Source: Coriaria nepalensis (taxonomy: Eukaryota; Streptophyta; Magnoliopsida; Cucurbitales; Coriariaceae). Taken from it: a DNA stretch of 64,000 nucleotides. The position numbers and the translations under genes were made by a program. The stretch covers positions 627,501 to 691,500 of the forward strand of contig CP114493.1 of assembly GCA_027186245.1 (NCBI GenBank), in the 5' to 3' direction. The notes beneath the pieces are model-generated. The model saw nothing but the letters and a program-made list of their open reading frames with translations, had not been told where the DNA came from and did no database searches. Each line of letters starts with the position of its first letter. Position 1 is the stretch's first letter. Below are positions 39,201-51,829 of the stretch, piece after piece.

Positions 39201-40201
39201 TTGTTTTTTCTTATGCATTATAAACCTTCATAATTCCACATGCAATTCTAGAGCCATAAATAGATGGTACCACTCATAGTGCTATATAATTAGTTGAGTT
39301 ATGAAATAAACTATACTTTATTTATCATACAACTAGAATTCTAATGATACATTTTTTACTTTCTTAACGAGCACAATGAGGACGTTCGGGATGAAATAAT
39401 GCGAAGAAAATTTGCTTAATCGAAGCGAGTCATCTGGATATTTGATCGGTTCGAGCCATGCTCAAGCTCGGGAGAGATCAAGATCCTGTTGATTATCAAG
39501 AACAGGAGCTAAACTGCAGGAGTTGTGTTCTATCAATACTCTAAACAAGTGAAGAGAGAGGGAAGTTGCGTTGATGCGGATATATGAATGTCAATGTTAT
39601 AGCTCCTTATTTCAATATAAACCACTTGCAAATAGTTCAATACTAGACACGAACTACGAAGTACAATCTCAAAAACTAATTTAAAATTACAAAATAAAAA
39701 TGAAATACATACATAAACTGAATAATAACAAAATCAAGAAAATAAACGATTTAGAAAGCATTATGGTCGACGTAGATATGCAGAATCATCCATGTAGCTT
39801 GCGATAGTCTCAACATCATATTGGAAGAAGCTCATTTGTCGTCAACCAGTTCTTGATGTGTAATAAGATAGCATCATAAACAATTATTGGGTCTCGACAA
39901 TTCATCCAAGATTAGTTTCAAATAGAACGGTGCAATGGCTTATCCATTGATTTTCAAGCAACCAACTTTGAGTCTATCCTTGAAGCTGAAATATCATTTG
40001 CTACTTCAATAATTGAAGTAGTACTTGCTCAAGGAAATGATTTCGCAGGCACTCAGCAATTCCATGTATTCAAAGTAGTTAAATTCATCTGAATTTAATG
40101 ACTTCCTCATAATCAAAAACTTGAATAAAACACGATCATAAAAGTCATAAGAAGAACTAAAAAAATTCCTACTTACAGTGAAATCAATCTTCTTCCCCGT
40201 T

Positions 40202-41788
40202 CTAAGTTGAAGAACCGAGAATTTTAGCTCTGTCAAAACCTTCTGGCAAAATCCCTTTCCCTTCCATTTCGTCACATACTGCCATTGCCAAATTAACTTT
40301 CTCACTCTGGCAAAGTCCAACGCAGACCTCAGATAAAGTTTCCAAATCAGGAGCCATACATCTCTTAAACATATCCTTCATGATTTCAATGGCCCCATCA
40401 AAATCCCTGTTCTTGCAAAAAGTGGATATCAATATCCTAAAAGTCTCTGCACTTGGATGAAAACCACTCTTTATCATGCTCTTATACAGTTGGAAGGCAC
40501 GTTCTGAATCTTTCCTCACACACTGCCCATAAATAAGTGCAGAAAGAGTGGATGCATTTGGGACTAAGTTATTCCTATCAAGCTCTTTAACTAAGTAAGC
40601 CGCTTTCTTTGTTTTGGCTTCTTTACATAGTCCCAAAATCAAAGCATTATACGTCAAAATATCAGGCAGAACTTCATCCTTCAACATCTCCTCATAAAGC
40701 TTATTTCCCATGTCACTATTACCCATTTGACTGTACCCATTTAGCAAAGTATTGTACGTTACGATGCTCGGGCCAACTTTTATTGCTTTCATCTCACCAA
40801 ATAACATACCCGCTTCATGTAATTTCCCTTCCTTGCAAAACCCATTTATAAGAGTGTTAAAAGTAACCACATCTGGGACCAATCCATTCTTCCACATCAA
40901 AATTTTAAGCTTTAAGGCTGAATTTAGTAGACCCTTATTACAGTACCCTGCAATAAGTGTATTATAAGATACTATATTAGGGCTCAAACTCATAGTCTCC
41001 ATTTTTTCGAAAACCTCAGCAGCTTTATCTAATTTTCCCAATTCACAAAAAGCACACATGACCATGTTAAGAGTATATATATTCGAAGAGATTCTTTTCC
41101 GCTTCATTTCCTTATAAAACGCCAAAACAATATCCGCCCTATGCAAATCAAGTAATGAGCTTAAATACTTATTACACGACTCTATGGTTGGTAAGAATCC
41201 ATACTCAGTCATCAATAGGAAAGTATCAGATGCAAACCTAAACTTCTTCATATGTGCAAAAGTCTTGAAAAGCACGTCAAAAACATGAGGCGAAGAATCA
41301 CATGCCCTGTATGTATACAACACAGCTTCAAATAAAGTAGAAGTCGACTGGATCAAATACAATTGAAGGGTTCTCCTCAAAATCGATTCTGCAGATTTGA
41401 ACTTGCGGTTTCTGGCAAGAATGTGGAGAATTGTGACATGGGTTTCTAGGGTAAGAGAATTTGGTGATTGAGTTTCAACCCAATTGAAGAACTCAAGGGA
41501 GAGAACATAATCTTTCTGAATTTTTAGTAGAATGTGTTTCACCCTAAATGGAGTTAGACCTAGTGATACTGAATTGAGCTTATGCCAATCCGAATGAATA
41601 AGGTGGCTATGAGAAATGTTTATGAAATCAAGGTCTTGTCCTTTGGGTTCGGGGATTGTTCTGTGAGGGATTGGAATCGGATTCCAATTCCGATTCCTTT
41701 GGGCCAGATTTCCAGGTGCTTGAGAAATGGGTTTTCTAGCTACATAATCTAGCAGAGTGGAAAATCTTCGCGATAGGGAGATTTTCAT
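40202..41788 (-). CDS. P-class pentatricopeptide repeat protein (At4g26680-like)
   Basis: Intronless gene of 528 residues, as usual for PPR genes. The N-terminus (MKISLSRRFSTLLDYVARK) is basic and Ser/Arg-rich like a mitochondrial presequence. About ten PPR units follow from about residue 165, for example NIVSYNTLIAGYCNKGLLNS, DVVTFNTLINGFCKEGKLHE and SIVTYNTLLNGYSQMGNSD. There is no E, DYW or SMR extension, so it is P-class, a class that usually binds organelle RNA and affects stability, splicing or translation. The closest Arabidopsis relative I can name from memory is At4g26680; the RNA target is unknown. A 66-codon open frame just upstream (42004-41804) is probably leader sequence. Confidence 0.9.
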   Translation of the reverse strand: MKISLSRRFSTLLDYVARKPISQAPGNLAQRNRNWNPIPIPHRTIPEPKGQDLDFINISHSHLIHSDWHKLNSVSLGLTPFRVKHILLKIQKDYVLSLEFFNWVETQSPNSLTLETHVTILHILARNRKFKSAESILRRTLQLYLIQSTSTLFEAVLYTYRACDSSPHVFDVLFKTFAHMKKFRFASDTFLLMTEYGFLPTIESCNKYLSSLLDLHRADIVLAFYKEMKRKRISSNIYTLNMVMCAFCELGKLDKAAEVFEKMETMSLSPNIVSYNTLIAGYCNKGLLNSALKLKILMWKNGLVPDVVTFNTLINGFCKEGKLHEAGMLFGEMKAIKVGPSIVTYNTLLNGYSQMGNSDMGNKLYEEMLKDEVLPDILTYNALILGLCKEAKTKKAAYLVKELDRNNLVPNASTLSALIYGQCVRKDSERAFQLYKSMIKSGFHPSAETFRILISTFCKNRDFDGAIEIMKDMFKRCMAPDLETLSEVCVGLCQSEKVNLAMAVCDEMEGKGILPEGFDRAKILGSST

Positions 41789-43102
41789 ATCTTTGCCGAG
41801 GAGCTAGGTTCGAGTAAAAGAGTTGCTCTTTAGAGAAAGAAACGTGTAGTCATTGGCGAATTTGAGTAAAAGGGTATGTAGGTGAAAAGCATAAGAGCTT
41901 GATTCTTCAGAAACAGATGAAATGGAGGGAAGGCGAGAAAACGGATGTTGAACCCTGAGATGCAGATGAAGCCGTTTTGCGTCCTCAGTTTCATCATCCT
42001 TCACCTCTCACGCTGTCTCTCTCTTACAAAAAGCAGCCGCAAGTAGGGTAAGGGTTTTGCGTTCTTTCCTACTTTATAGACCATTAGCCCTCAAGAGTTG
42101 GGCCGTGTACTACATCTGACTCGTGAAGGACGTTAATTGGGCTCATGTCCCCAAAATGGGCCGTGTATTTTAATTCAATGGGCCCATATGCAATCTCAGA
42201 TTCCAAAACTTCATTTTTACAAATAGTTATTATAATTATTATTGGCAAGTCTTTAATTTGGTAAATTAGGATTTAGTCTCTAAAATATTTTAGAATTGAA
42301 ATAAGGTCTCTGTAGTTTTAATATTTTAGTTTTCACCCTCCCTTTTTTTTTTTGAAAAATTAGGATAAATCTTATAATTTGTATTTTTCCATTAATAAGT
42401 GAATTAGGATAAATTAGGATTAATAGTTAAAATTAATAGTACATTAATTTTTTAATGAAAATAATAAATTAGAGGGTTTATTCTAATTTTTCTAAAAATT
42501 TGAGGATGCATATTAATTTTTAAAATTACAAAAAAAAAACTAATTAAAGGTTTATCATTATTTTTAAAAAATAGGGGGTGTATAATTAATTTCTTAAAAC
42601 TATAGAGACTTATTTTAATTTTAAAATATTATAATATTTACCCTCATGCAACGGCAAACTTAATGCTGGTCGCCACAAAAAATAAAATAATAAATTAATC
42701 GTTTAGCAAATGATTGTTTGTTATTTACACAACGTGAAAACCAAAATAGATCAAGACGAGGGACGTCGTCGTATCACTTCCGGCTGTTCCCATTCTATCC
42801 GAGATAGATATACCCTTCTGACCCAAACTTGCGGTGTTCATAATAGGCTAGGATCGTAAATTTGGAAAACACAACGGGGTATATTTGTAACTTCAGCATT
42901 AGATTTTTACATACTAGAAATCACCCCCAGTTTTTCTTCATCTGAAACTTTGAAAGGACGAGCGAGGCAGAGGAGTTTCCGTTGTCCATCTTCTTTCTCT
43001 CTCTCTGATTCTGAATATCCGAAGAAAATCTTCCCAAATTTAGTGTTTCTCGCGAATCTATTCTCTTCTTTCAATCTAAAATTTCAATCCGAACGTGCAG
43101 CC
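41789..43102. other. Intergenic between divergent PPR and RING genes
   Basis: Contains the PPR leader (to about 42070), an AT-rich stretch, a MITE-like element at 42260-42642, and the RING gene promoter and leader (about 42700-43102, with a CT repeat near 43000). No other gene seen. Confidence 0.55.
42260..42642. mobile_element. MITE-like inverted-repeat element, about 380 bp
   Basis: Left end: GGTAAATTAGG..., then GAATTGAAATAAGGTCTCTG and TAGTTTTAA. Right end reverse-complemented: GGTAAATATTA..., then AATTAAAATAAGTCTCTATA and GTTTTAA. CACCCTCC on one arm matches CACCCCCT on the other, and AGGATAAATCTT matches ATGATAAACCTT. No coding sequence. It sits about 460 bases upstream of the first RING gene. 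Confidence 0.65.
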
Positions 43103-44324
43103 ATGGTTACTGATTCAATCGCCAAAGCACCGATTCAATCGGCCCCTAACGCCAAGGATTTGAGCAAGAAGAAGCGGGTGAGGATTCCTTCTCTTCTTCT
43201 TATTATCAAATTTCAACAATGCATTTTTTCTTTCTTCAAGATTAGATGTCCTTCCTCTTTAAGTATTCACTGTTTGTTCTTGTGGATTTCAGGCAAGGAC
43301 CGCCAAATTGAAGCAGTCGAAGCTTGATGTTCGTCGTGAACAATGGCTTTCTCAAGGTATTTTTATTTTCTTTTTACAATTTCTTGTAAAGAATAGAATT
43401 TTTATGACTATATGTTTTTACATTATCATGGAAAATTGTATATTCTTATGAATTGGGATGGAATGTGGATCGGAATTAATAGGTGTGGTGAAGAAGAACA
43501 AGGGATGTAAAGAGGAAATAAATACCATAGGAGGTACAGCACCGATTCAAACACGTAAAGAGAAGAACGATATCAATAATAATAATTTGTTGGAGAATTT
43601 TGATACGAGGCGTAGAGGGGAAGAGAATGATAGATATAGTGATTTTTCCTGGTCGCCTTCATATAGTCCCATTAGTTTCAGCAGTATCTTGGGTGGCAAT
43701 GATTCCGGGCTGCTCTCTACAGGTAGCAGTAGTAGCAGCAGCAACAGCAGTGAGGGATGTTGTTCTTGGAGTATAATCACGGAAGAGGATGGAGATGAGA
43801 ATGATGGTTGCTTAGATGATTGGGAAGCATTTGCAGATGCTTTAGCCGCAAATGAAAAGCAGCATAATAACAGCAACAATAATAACTTATCTTCAAAGCA
43901 GGTTGCTCAATCAGTTCCACCATGTGAAACAGGAATTGGGAATTATTCCAAAAGTAGAAGGGCTTGGAGCCCAGATGACGCTTCTCGACCACAGGGTTTA
44001 CCACCCAATTTACCTAAGCATCTTAGTTTACCTAATTCTGATCTGCATTATGGTTGTGGTGGCGTTTTATCTGCTCCCAAATCATGTCCAATTTGCTATG
44101 AAGATTTGGATATAACGGACTCGAGCTTTTTGCCTTGCTTGTGCGGGTTCAGGCTCTGTCTTTTCTGCCATAAGAGGATTCTTGAAGAAGATGGGCGTTG
44201 TCCTGGATGTAGGAAGGTATATGAGCATGATTTTGTTGATAGTGATGCTAGTGTGAATAGAGGCAGCCTTACGATCCAGGTGGTGGTGGTGCCTCATTCT
44301 TCTAGCATAAGTACAAGATCTTAG
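43103..44324 (+). CDS. NOT4-type C4C4 RING-finger protein, tandem copy 1
   Basis: Three exons, 43103-43177, 43293-43356 and 43483-44324, give 326 residues. The N-terminal basic segment ends KLDVRREQWLSQG. The middle is acidic and Ser/Asn-rich (a long Ser run around residues 115-130). The C-terminal RING (about residues 248-289) begins CPICYEDLDITDSSFLPC and ends DGRCPGCRK, the spacing seen in the CNOT4 RING, so ubiquitin ligase activity is likely. It lacks the RRM that follows the RING in true NOT4. The second copy 2.3 kb downstream has the same exon phases and the same ends (ARTAKLKQSK... STRS / ATRS), so they are tandem duplicates. The region in Arabidopsis with EDS1 also has a RING gene beside it (At3g48070). 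Confidence 0.88.
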
Positions 44325-46324
44325 GGGCTATATGATTATTTTCTGATCACAATTGTAGATGTTGGAATAGAAAAGAAAGGAAAAACAAAATTTGAGTTTT
44401 TGAGAATATTGGGAATGATTTTCTTTTGAGCTTATGAGTGTGGTTCTTTATCTCTACAATGGTGCATTTATCCTATGTAGAGAACTCGTGTTGGTCCTTA
44501 GTATGTGAATAGACAAGGTGGTAAAGAAAATTAATACATGGAATAATATGATTATGCTGCTTTTTGCTTGTGTTTCTATGTGTCAAAGTTTTCTTATGTT
44601 TATTTCACATATTATTAGTTTATGGTATCTACTTCAGGGACAAGCTGGTTCGAGAGAAACTTTCTGATATGGGGAAACGCTTGCTGTTGTTTGACACAGG
44701 ACCGTAAGTGAAAGTTATCTTTCAGTGGATTCAATCATCACTTGTGGATTTAATCTTGTTTGTGTACATTTTCACTGTGCAACTATTCATACATTATGCC
44801 TGAACATGTAAATCTGCTTGTTCGAATATGATAATACTCTGATCTGTAGCTGCTGTTTTCTGCCCAAATGGTTCTTTTGAGGTTATGTTACTGATAAAAA
44901 GCCGATCCAATCAGAAAAAGAAACTAACTTTTAATGATTGAAAGCTGATCCAATCAGAATAGAAACTTGACTTGAGAAATCATGTTATTAGCTCAATTTT
45001 TTCCTAGTTGCATGCTGTGTCTTTGTGGAATGATTTGGCCATGAGATTGATCGAGTTTGTGATTTTCTGGAGTACCCATACATTTTCTAGAGAAATAAAG
45101 GTTGTCATTCTCTTTTTTCTTAAATTCATCTTAAAAGGTTTTAGTGTTAGAAAGTATACTGCAGTTTGTTTTTTTGTGCTGTTTGAAAGAGTAGTTATGT
45201 AGGGACATGGAATTTGGTTAAGTACAATAACAAGTCAGTCACGAGGATTGGTATAGAGTTTATGTATCAGGTATTCTATTGTAGTGAACTGTTGGTAGAG
45301 TTCGATATATACTTCAATTCAAAGTTATTTAGGGCTTGGAGTATTCAAAATATAATCTCTTACATCGGATGCCGGATGGTGAGAGAGGTCTGGTGGATGC
45401 GGTCCCGGCGTCGGTAGGTCCCTCGCTTCCTCTCTCTCTCACTTCAAATCTTGATCCATGCATCCGATAGAAGAGTCTATTATCTACACAAGTAACTTTC
45501 AAATATCATTTCTCTCTTGTAATCTAATTCATCAATCGTTTCGATGCCAATATTCTAAGCAGGGAATGAAACATTTAGATTTTGAAACCCAATTTTGGTT
45601 GGAGTGTTTAGAAGAGGTCTTTCTATGATACGGTCATAATTGCATCACATCATCATTCTCATATATTGAAACCTTATTTACTAAAATCTAATTTTTCATT
45701 TGGCCTCATCATATTATCCAGATTTTCTTAAATAAATACGAATTAAATCTTATTATCTTAGACCATTAACATCCCCTTTTTTTTTAATCTAATATTCTAA
45801 ATTTAGTTTAATTTTTAATTAATATGATACTAAATTTAAAGAAATAGATAATTTTACTTAAAAATTTTTTAAAAGGCCAACCTTGTTACACGTCTCATGC
45901 AATGTAACCGGACACGAACCAACAAATTTGTTGTCTTCCACCGTTACTTTTTTATTGGCATAAGATAAGAGGAAATATTTTAATTATATAAATTTAATAA
46001 TAATATAAATATAATTTATTAAAATTAAAAAAAAAAAAATATTTTTTAAATATTAGATAAAATTTTTGTTTAGATTTAATAATTTTAAAAATCGAGAAAA
46101 ATTATAAAATTGACTCTCGATCTCAATTATTTATACTTATATAGAATCAATTCTTTTTTAGGACTCCTAAGTTAGAAATCTTGTATTCTAATTTTTTTTT
46201 TCCTTGTGTCCCAAGCAATCCTAATTAATTGATTACAACGTAATTAGTGTTGTTAACTGTCAAATACTAAACCGCATTATAAGCATTTGTTTATTATGAT
46301 CTCCATTAAAAAAAAATAATAATA

Positions 46325-46358
<34 letters not shown>

Positions 46359-46671
46359 TAAACGACGCCGTAACCAGTGTAAATATCTTCCTCTTAGACG
46401 GGTCGGACAGTGCAGAGCGGGTGGTCGTGTAAAATAAGTAAAATACAAGGGGTATGTTTGTAAAGTACTCCTCTTTAAATAAATATCTCGGTCCTCCGTT
46501 TTCTGTCTGTAAAAACTTGGGTTCGGGCTTTATAAGAGAGCGAAGCAGTAGAATTTCCATTATCCAGTCACTCTCTCTCTCTCTCGCACAAAAATCTTCA
46601 AAAGAAGAAAAAGAAAATTAGGGTTTTTGAGAATCCTTCTCTGTTCTTCAAATTCTTCGAATTCGAGCAAG
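44325..46671. other. Intergenic between the tandem RING genes
   Basis: 3' flank of copy 1 to about 44600, then AT-rich DNA without recognisable genes. A patch near 45365-45425 is GC-rich (GGATGCCGGATGG..., GGTCCCGGCGTCGGTAGG) but has no long reading frame. A (TAA)n microsatellite at about 46317-46355 precedes the promoter and CT-rich leader of copy 2 (46565-46671). Confidence 0.55.
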
Positions 46672-48375
46672 ATGCTTGCTGATTCGATCACCAACGTCTC
46701 CATTCCTTCTGTTCCAACTGCTAACGCCAGGGATTTGGGCAAGAAGAAGAGGGTGAGGGTTTCCTCTCTCTCCGTCTAATTCTTTTTTTTTTTTCTTTTC
46801 TTTGATAACTTTTCGTTTTTGACATTTGAATGTTTTTAATCGCTCTCAGGATTTTTGTTATTTGTTTTCTAAGTTTTTCTGTTGTGTATTTTGGGGATTC
46901 CAGGCCAGGATTGCGAAATTGAAACAGTCCAAGCTCGATGTTCGTCGTGAGCAATGGCTTTCTCAAGGTATTAATTACGATCTCTTACAGTTGCATGATC
47001 CATTGATAGTTTCTTTGAGATTATATCTCAGTTTATATTTGGAATGTGTATAATTTCTTTGGTTTCACTTGTTTCCCATTTGAAATATCTATGTTTTGGA
47101 TTTAGATCAAATGGGTTATGGTCAACCATAGCGTATAGGTTTGAACGTAAGGGAAATAATTTATTTGTAAAGCAATCTTGCATAATTTGATTATTACAGA
47201 AATATGTAGAAATTACGTTGTATTTTCAGCTAGTTTATTAAGTAAACAAGTTTGATACAATTTTGAGTCTTATTAATATCCATATATGCAGTTCTTATTA
47301 TCATATGGGTCTCCTTTTATGGCATGGACCAAATGTTGATACCTTAGTAAAGTTGTAGTAAGACATAGAGTTAAATCTCTAGATTATCCTGAAGATAAGT
47401 AATCTGATTTTTTGTAATCTTTGCTCGGAGTATAGAGTACAATTTATGTGGCTGATTTTTTTTCTTTTTTTCCCCTCGTTGATTTGGATCCATGGGGCTC
47501 TAGGTGCGGTGAAGAACAAGGGATGCAAGGAGGAAATGAATAGCACTTGTACAGTGCCAGTTCCAACGCGCAAAGAGGATGATCGTTCATTGGAGAAACT
47601 AGAGATGAGACAGAGAAGGGAAGAGAATAACGGATCAAGCCATGGTGATAGTGATTTTTCCGAGTCACTATCAAACAGTCCTAATAGTGTGATTAGTGGT
47701 ATCTTGGGTGGTAATGATTCTGGCCCACTTTCTAGTGGGAGTAGCAGTGCTAGTGGCTGTGGTGGGTCTTACTCTGGGAGTATAACAGAAGAAGAAGGAG
47801 ATGGGGATGATGGATGCTTGGATGACTGGGAGGTTTTTGCAGATGCTCTAGCCGCCAATGACAAGGAGAAAACCTCATGCTCTCAAATGCAACCTGAAAG
47901 TGAATTGGTTTCCCAATTGATCCCACCATGTGACACAAGAACTGAAGATTCAAAATTGGATAGTGCAAGAATGGTTCAAGGCTCTTTTGGAAATAAAAGG
48001 GCATGGAGCCCTGATGATTCTCTTCGTCCTCAAAGTTTACCCAATTTATCTAAGCAGTTCAGTCTACCAAATCCGGATCGACGTTTTAATAGTTGTGGCG
48101 TGCCATGGGCTCGTGGCAGTGTCATATCTGCCCAAGCCACCGCTTGTCCGATTTGCTATGAGGACTTGGATATGACCGACTCAAGTTTTCTACCTTGCTT
48201 GTGTGGATTCCACATCTGCCTTTTCTGCCACAACAGGATTCTTGAAGAAGATGGGCGCTGTCCTGGCTGTAGAAAGCCCTATGTGCATGATCCTGTAGAC
48301 AGTGAAACAAGTGTGCGTGGAGGCAGCTTGACATTGCGGTTAGCTCGTTCTTGTAGCATGGCGACAAGGTCTTAG
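46672..48375 (+). CDS. NOT4-type C4C4 RING-finger protein, tandem copy 2
   Basis: Three exons, 46672-46752, 46904-46967 and 47504-48375, give 338 residues. Exon 2 encodes the same KQSKLDVRREQWLSQ block as copy 1 and has the same length (64 bases) and phase. The acidic Ser/Gly-rich middle keeps DGCLDDWEVFADALAAND, matching DGCLDDWEAFADALAANE in copy 1; this block is probably functional because it is more conserved than its surroundings. The RING lies at about residues 263-304 with all eight cysteines. The C-terminus ends MATRS. Probable E3 ligase; substrate unknown. Confidence 0.88.
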
Positions 48376-49390
48376 GGGAAAAAGAAGAAGAGTGCAGTTC
48401 CTTTTTTGTGAGTCCTTATATGTACCAGGTCTTGATTTCAAAAACTCTTGCATGATGATGTTGTAGTCTTTTTTAGTCCTAGGATCTGATTTTTCAATAG
48501 GGGTAGTGTTGGTATAGGAGTTTAAACTTTTTGAGAACCATTTTCTGTTTAGGATAAGAGAGTGGTTCATTATCTGTACTGGTGCATTTGCCAATGTAGA
48601 GGAAGGATTTGTGATAACTGGTACTCGGTTATGTGAATAGACAAAGTGGTATAGAAAATAAATAAATGAAATAATGACAATATGATGTTTTATGCTTATA
48701 TTTCTCTAGTTTTGGCATTCGTTTCTCATATTTCATGTTTTATGCCCCTTTGTTGAACTATTGGAGACTTAACAAGGTAAGTTTCTCAAAGCTTTCTGAA
48801 CTTATCTGCCTAAACAAAGGTATTGCAGGGGTAGCTTCTGAGCTTCTTAAGTGGCTAGTGTCCTGATCCCCGAAAATGAACATGGCAGAACCACCAAGCC
48901 TATAATTAAACGGGCGCTATATACATTCCTTTTAATCAAGGCTTGGCGCTTCTGCATGTTCATTATTGATTATTATTTCCTTGTTCTCGTACAGATTTTC
49001 CTCCTTACTGGCTCATCGAACAATATTGGGAGCTGTAAAGAGGTACTGTCTAACCATTCTGTGTTAGTTGTTTTAGAAATTCATTGTTTGGTATGGAGTT
49101 TTCTGGTTAATTATTTATGTCTTAGCAGGCTGGAATTTTACCTTATTTTCCTCACATTACTGCATTTTATGCTTAAGAGTGATTCTGCATATTAGCCCTG
49201 TTTTTTCGGGGAGTTGAGAACTTAAATTCGATTTATATATAGTGTTATTCATAGGTTCAAGGACAATTAGAAGATGCGATACAACACTTGAGTTATCCCT
49301 GTTCTGTTCTTCACAGTACAACCACTTATAATAAACTCCTAGGACACAATGAAAAGCATAAATTATAGCACTCTTAAGTCATCTTCACCA
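48376..49390. other. Intergenic between convergent RING copy 2 and EDS1
   Basis: 3' flanks of both genes. A 114-codon open frame (48851-49195) has no family resemblance and a composition like non-coding AT-rich DNA. Nothing else supported. Confidence 0.5.
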
Positions 49391-51731
49391 TCACTCTTTC
49401 ATAATACCTGCAATGCACGATTCTGATTTATGATGATCAGGAAGTGCATTCCACCACACCATAAAAGTTGAACCTTTCCAGAACACATCATTCCCAATCT
49501 CATTATCCTCATTCCATTTCTTCATCTTTCCCTCCAATATCAGAACCCGATCCTTAATCTCTCCAAACGGCCCGCCACTACTAGTTTTGGTACTCAGCTC
49601 TTCCACTTCTGCCCAAAAACTAGATTCCTCACTTGCTTCCTGCATCCTCAATGCATGCTCTCTCCATCTTTGTGTATATCTATATCGTTTTGGCCTCCCA
49701 GTTTTCAAATAAGGTCCGGTATCATCATTTTTAAAATGTCTGTAGTAATTGGCAATGTCAAGAGGTTCTAGAAGATGCCGGAATCTTGTCCCGAGGTCTA
49801 TCCAGTCTTCCCTGCCCTCGAATTCATCCTCTAGTTCATACCTTTTCAGCATTTCTATGATTTCGTCCCAAATGCCTACTAGTTGTTGCCTCTTTACATT
49901 GGCTTGGAAATCTGTCTTTTTTTTCTGAAGCCTGAATGCATCATAGTATCCCACGTTGTGGACTTTACATTGACTTCTGTATTCTTGTATGGAAGCTAAT
50001 AGCTCTTCTATCTCTTTCTTCTTTTTGTCAATCTTATCTTGGTTGCATTTTCTTTGCCTGTCACGCACTCCGGCAGCTCGGAGGCTCAATCGAGCCGTCG
50101 TGCTCTAGAGAGAATATACACAAACAAAACCCATCAAGTAATTTGTAAAATTCATGCAAAAACATAGTTTCTTTGAAAGGGTGACTCAATAGGAATCTCT
50201 TAACAAGTCTACTCAAATGGAGTCTCAAGTTATCTAGAAAATTATGGGATACTTGTTCTGTTAAGAAACGGTTCAACAATGTATATTAAGTAGAGATCAG
50301 AAGTAGTAACTCACCAGGCCTAGCTCATTGAGGGCTGTAATAAGTGCTGCATTTTCCCCTGCACCATTTTCTGACAATGGTAGTTCTTCCAACTTATTCA
50401 AACAAACCACATTTTGTGATTCCTTGCTCTGTTGAGTTAGAAGATCATGATAGACCCAATGCTCCTTGATGCTCTTGTAAACAACCTCTAGACCTTCACT
50501 TTCACGGCTCAGTTGACACGAATAGAAAAGAGTTTGCAAAACAGCATCCGGGTTATTTTCCAAGACAATCCATTTCCGGGTTTCGGTTCCCAGAAAAACA
50601 TAAGTCCCAAATGGCCTATAAGGACTTATCTGAACAAAGCTTTTCAAACTATCCAGTAATGGGTTTGTGCTGCCCATGAGCTGGCCACCAGCATTGTGGC
50701 TTGTAACAATTGAAGCACTCCTCATCACTTTCTCGAACAAATCTGAAGCTTCCGGAATCGTGAAAATACATTCGGGTGCATAAGGTGAAGAGGGATGAGG
50801 GTTGAAGTGGTTGAGAATCAGTTGGAATTCCCGTTCGATAGAGGAAAATGGGGCGAGGAGAATCCTCGGGAAAATGTCGAATCTTGTCAAGAAGTTGATG
50901 AAATAGGAAGACCATTTCTCTCTTCTAAGTGCATGGGAGAAGATGAAGTTTCCTACAAGGGGTGAACCAAATGTGAAACAGAGTGGTGGGTCATCATGTC
51001 TGGTTTCTGGTGATTTTCTTTGCTCTTCTAAGAACCAGACTGTTGCAAGAATAGCAACTGCACCCCCTGAAGAATGCCCTGTAAATACTATCTGCTTCCT
51101 TTCTCTAACCAGATTACAGACCTATAAATTCAGTCAGGAAATTTCATCGCTCAGTGGGTCCCACTCTTAAAATTTATATTTAATTTTGTGATTTTTCCTT
51201 CCATTCAATCTTCTCTAAAAGTAAAACCAAAATCTGTATAAAATAATAGAGAATTTTTTTTTTTTTTTAACTTGGTTGAGATGGATAGCTTTACACAGTC
51301 ATATGCTATGGCTTTCGTTAATTTTGTATGCCATTGAGATGTATCGGTTACATCCAACAAATTCTTAAAATATATATATATATATATACATATTAAATTA
51401 CCTCAATTTTGAGCAACCCTAAGAGATCTTGAAACCGCTGCAGAAAGGCTTTATTAACAAGAGCAGCTTCATCATTTCCTATGGCTTTAAGAGAAGGAAA
51501 GAGCTCACGATTGATCTCTGTTTCCCCAAATGAATTATCAGCAAACCATCCATTTTTTGCGGACCAGGACCCAGAAAAGCCAATAATTGCTTTTGATGAT
51601 GACCCAACAATCTTCTCCACCAGAAATGGCTTACCTGGGAACTTGTGAACCTCCATAGCTAACGTGCAAGCTTTTCTGACAAGCTCCTTTTCCTTTCCTA
51701 TAACCTCTCTTACTAGCATTGATTCTTCCAT
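49391..51731 (-). CDS. EDS1: EDS1 (enhanced disease susceptibility 1), tandem copy A
   Basis: Three exons, 51731-51402, 51121-50315 and 50104-49391, give 616 residues, close to the roughly 620 of Arabidopsis EDS1. EDS1 pairs with PAD4 or SAG101 and relays signals from TIR-type immune receptors. The N-terminal lipase-like alpha/beta-hydrolase domain keeps GHSSG with Ser127. Asp192 (TRFDIF) and His331 (SIKEHW) are at the places expected for the rest of the triad; the His assignment is by approximate position. The C-terminal EP domain is helical, with KKKEIEELLASIQ, YDAFRLQKKKTDF, LEPLDIANYYRH and TGRPKRYRYTQRWREHALRM. Exons join in phase 0. Copy B lies 362 bases upstream with the same exon structure. 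W-box cores sit just upstream of the ATG. Confidence 0.95.
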
Positions 51732-51829
51732 TTTTCTCTGGTTTTGTTTCTGATGATGCTCTGCTTCTTATAAATGATTTTGAAAGGTTTGGAATAAACT
51801 TTTGTTTTGTTTTTGTTTATAATTTAATG

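Larger units (their letters stand above)
34619..40201. other. 5.6 kb gene-free AT-rich region with inverted-repeat elements
   Basis: 34619-34800 is the TORTIFOLIA1-like promoter and leader. From there to 36980 I see only AT-rich DNA. It then holds a MITE-like element, a long foldback element with an internal motif array (both listed), and from 39200 to 40201 the 3' flank of the PPR gene. No coding sequence could be supported in it; the short open frames have no family resemblance. Confidence 0.6.

Noticed and set aside
41804..42004. 66-codon minus-strand open frame directly upstream of the PPR gene
   Set aside because: Probably leader; composition is His/Leu/Ser-rich with no recognisable domain, and translation would need proof.
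43547..43879. 110-codon minus-strand Leu-rich open frame
   Set aside because: Antisense to the Ser-rich middle of RING copy 1; Leu runs mirror Ser codons.
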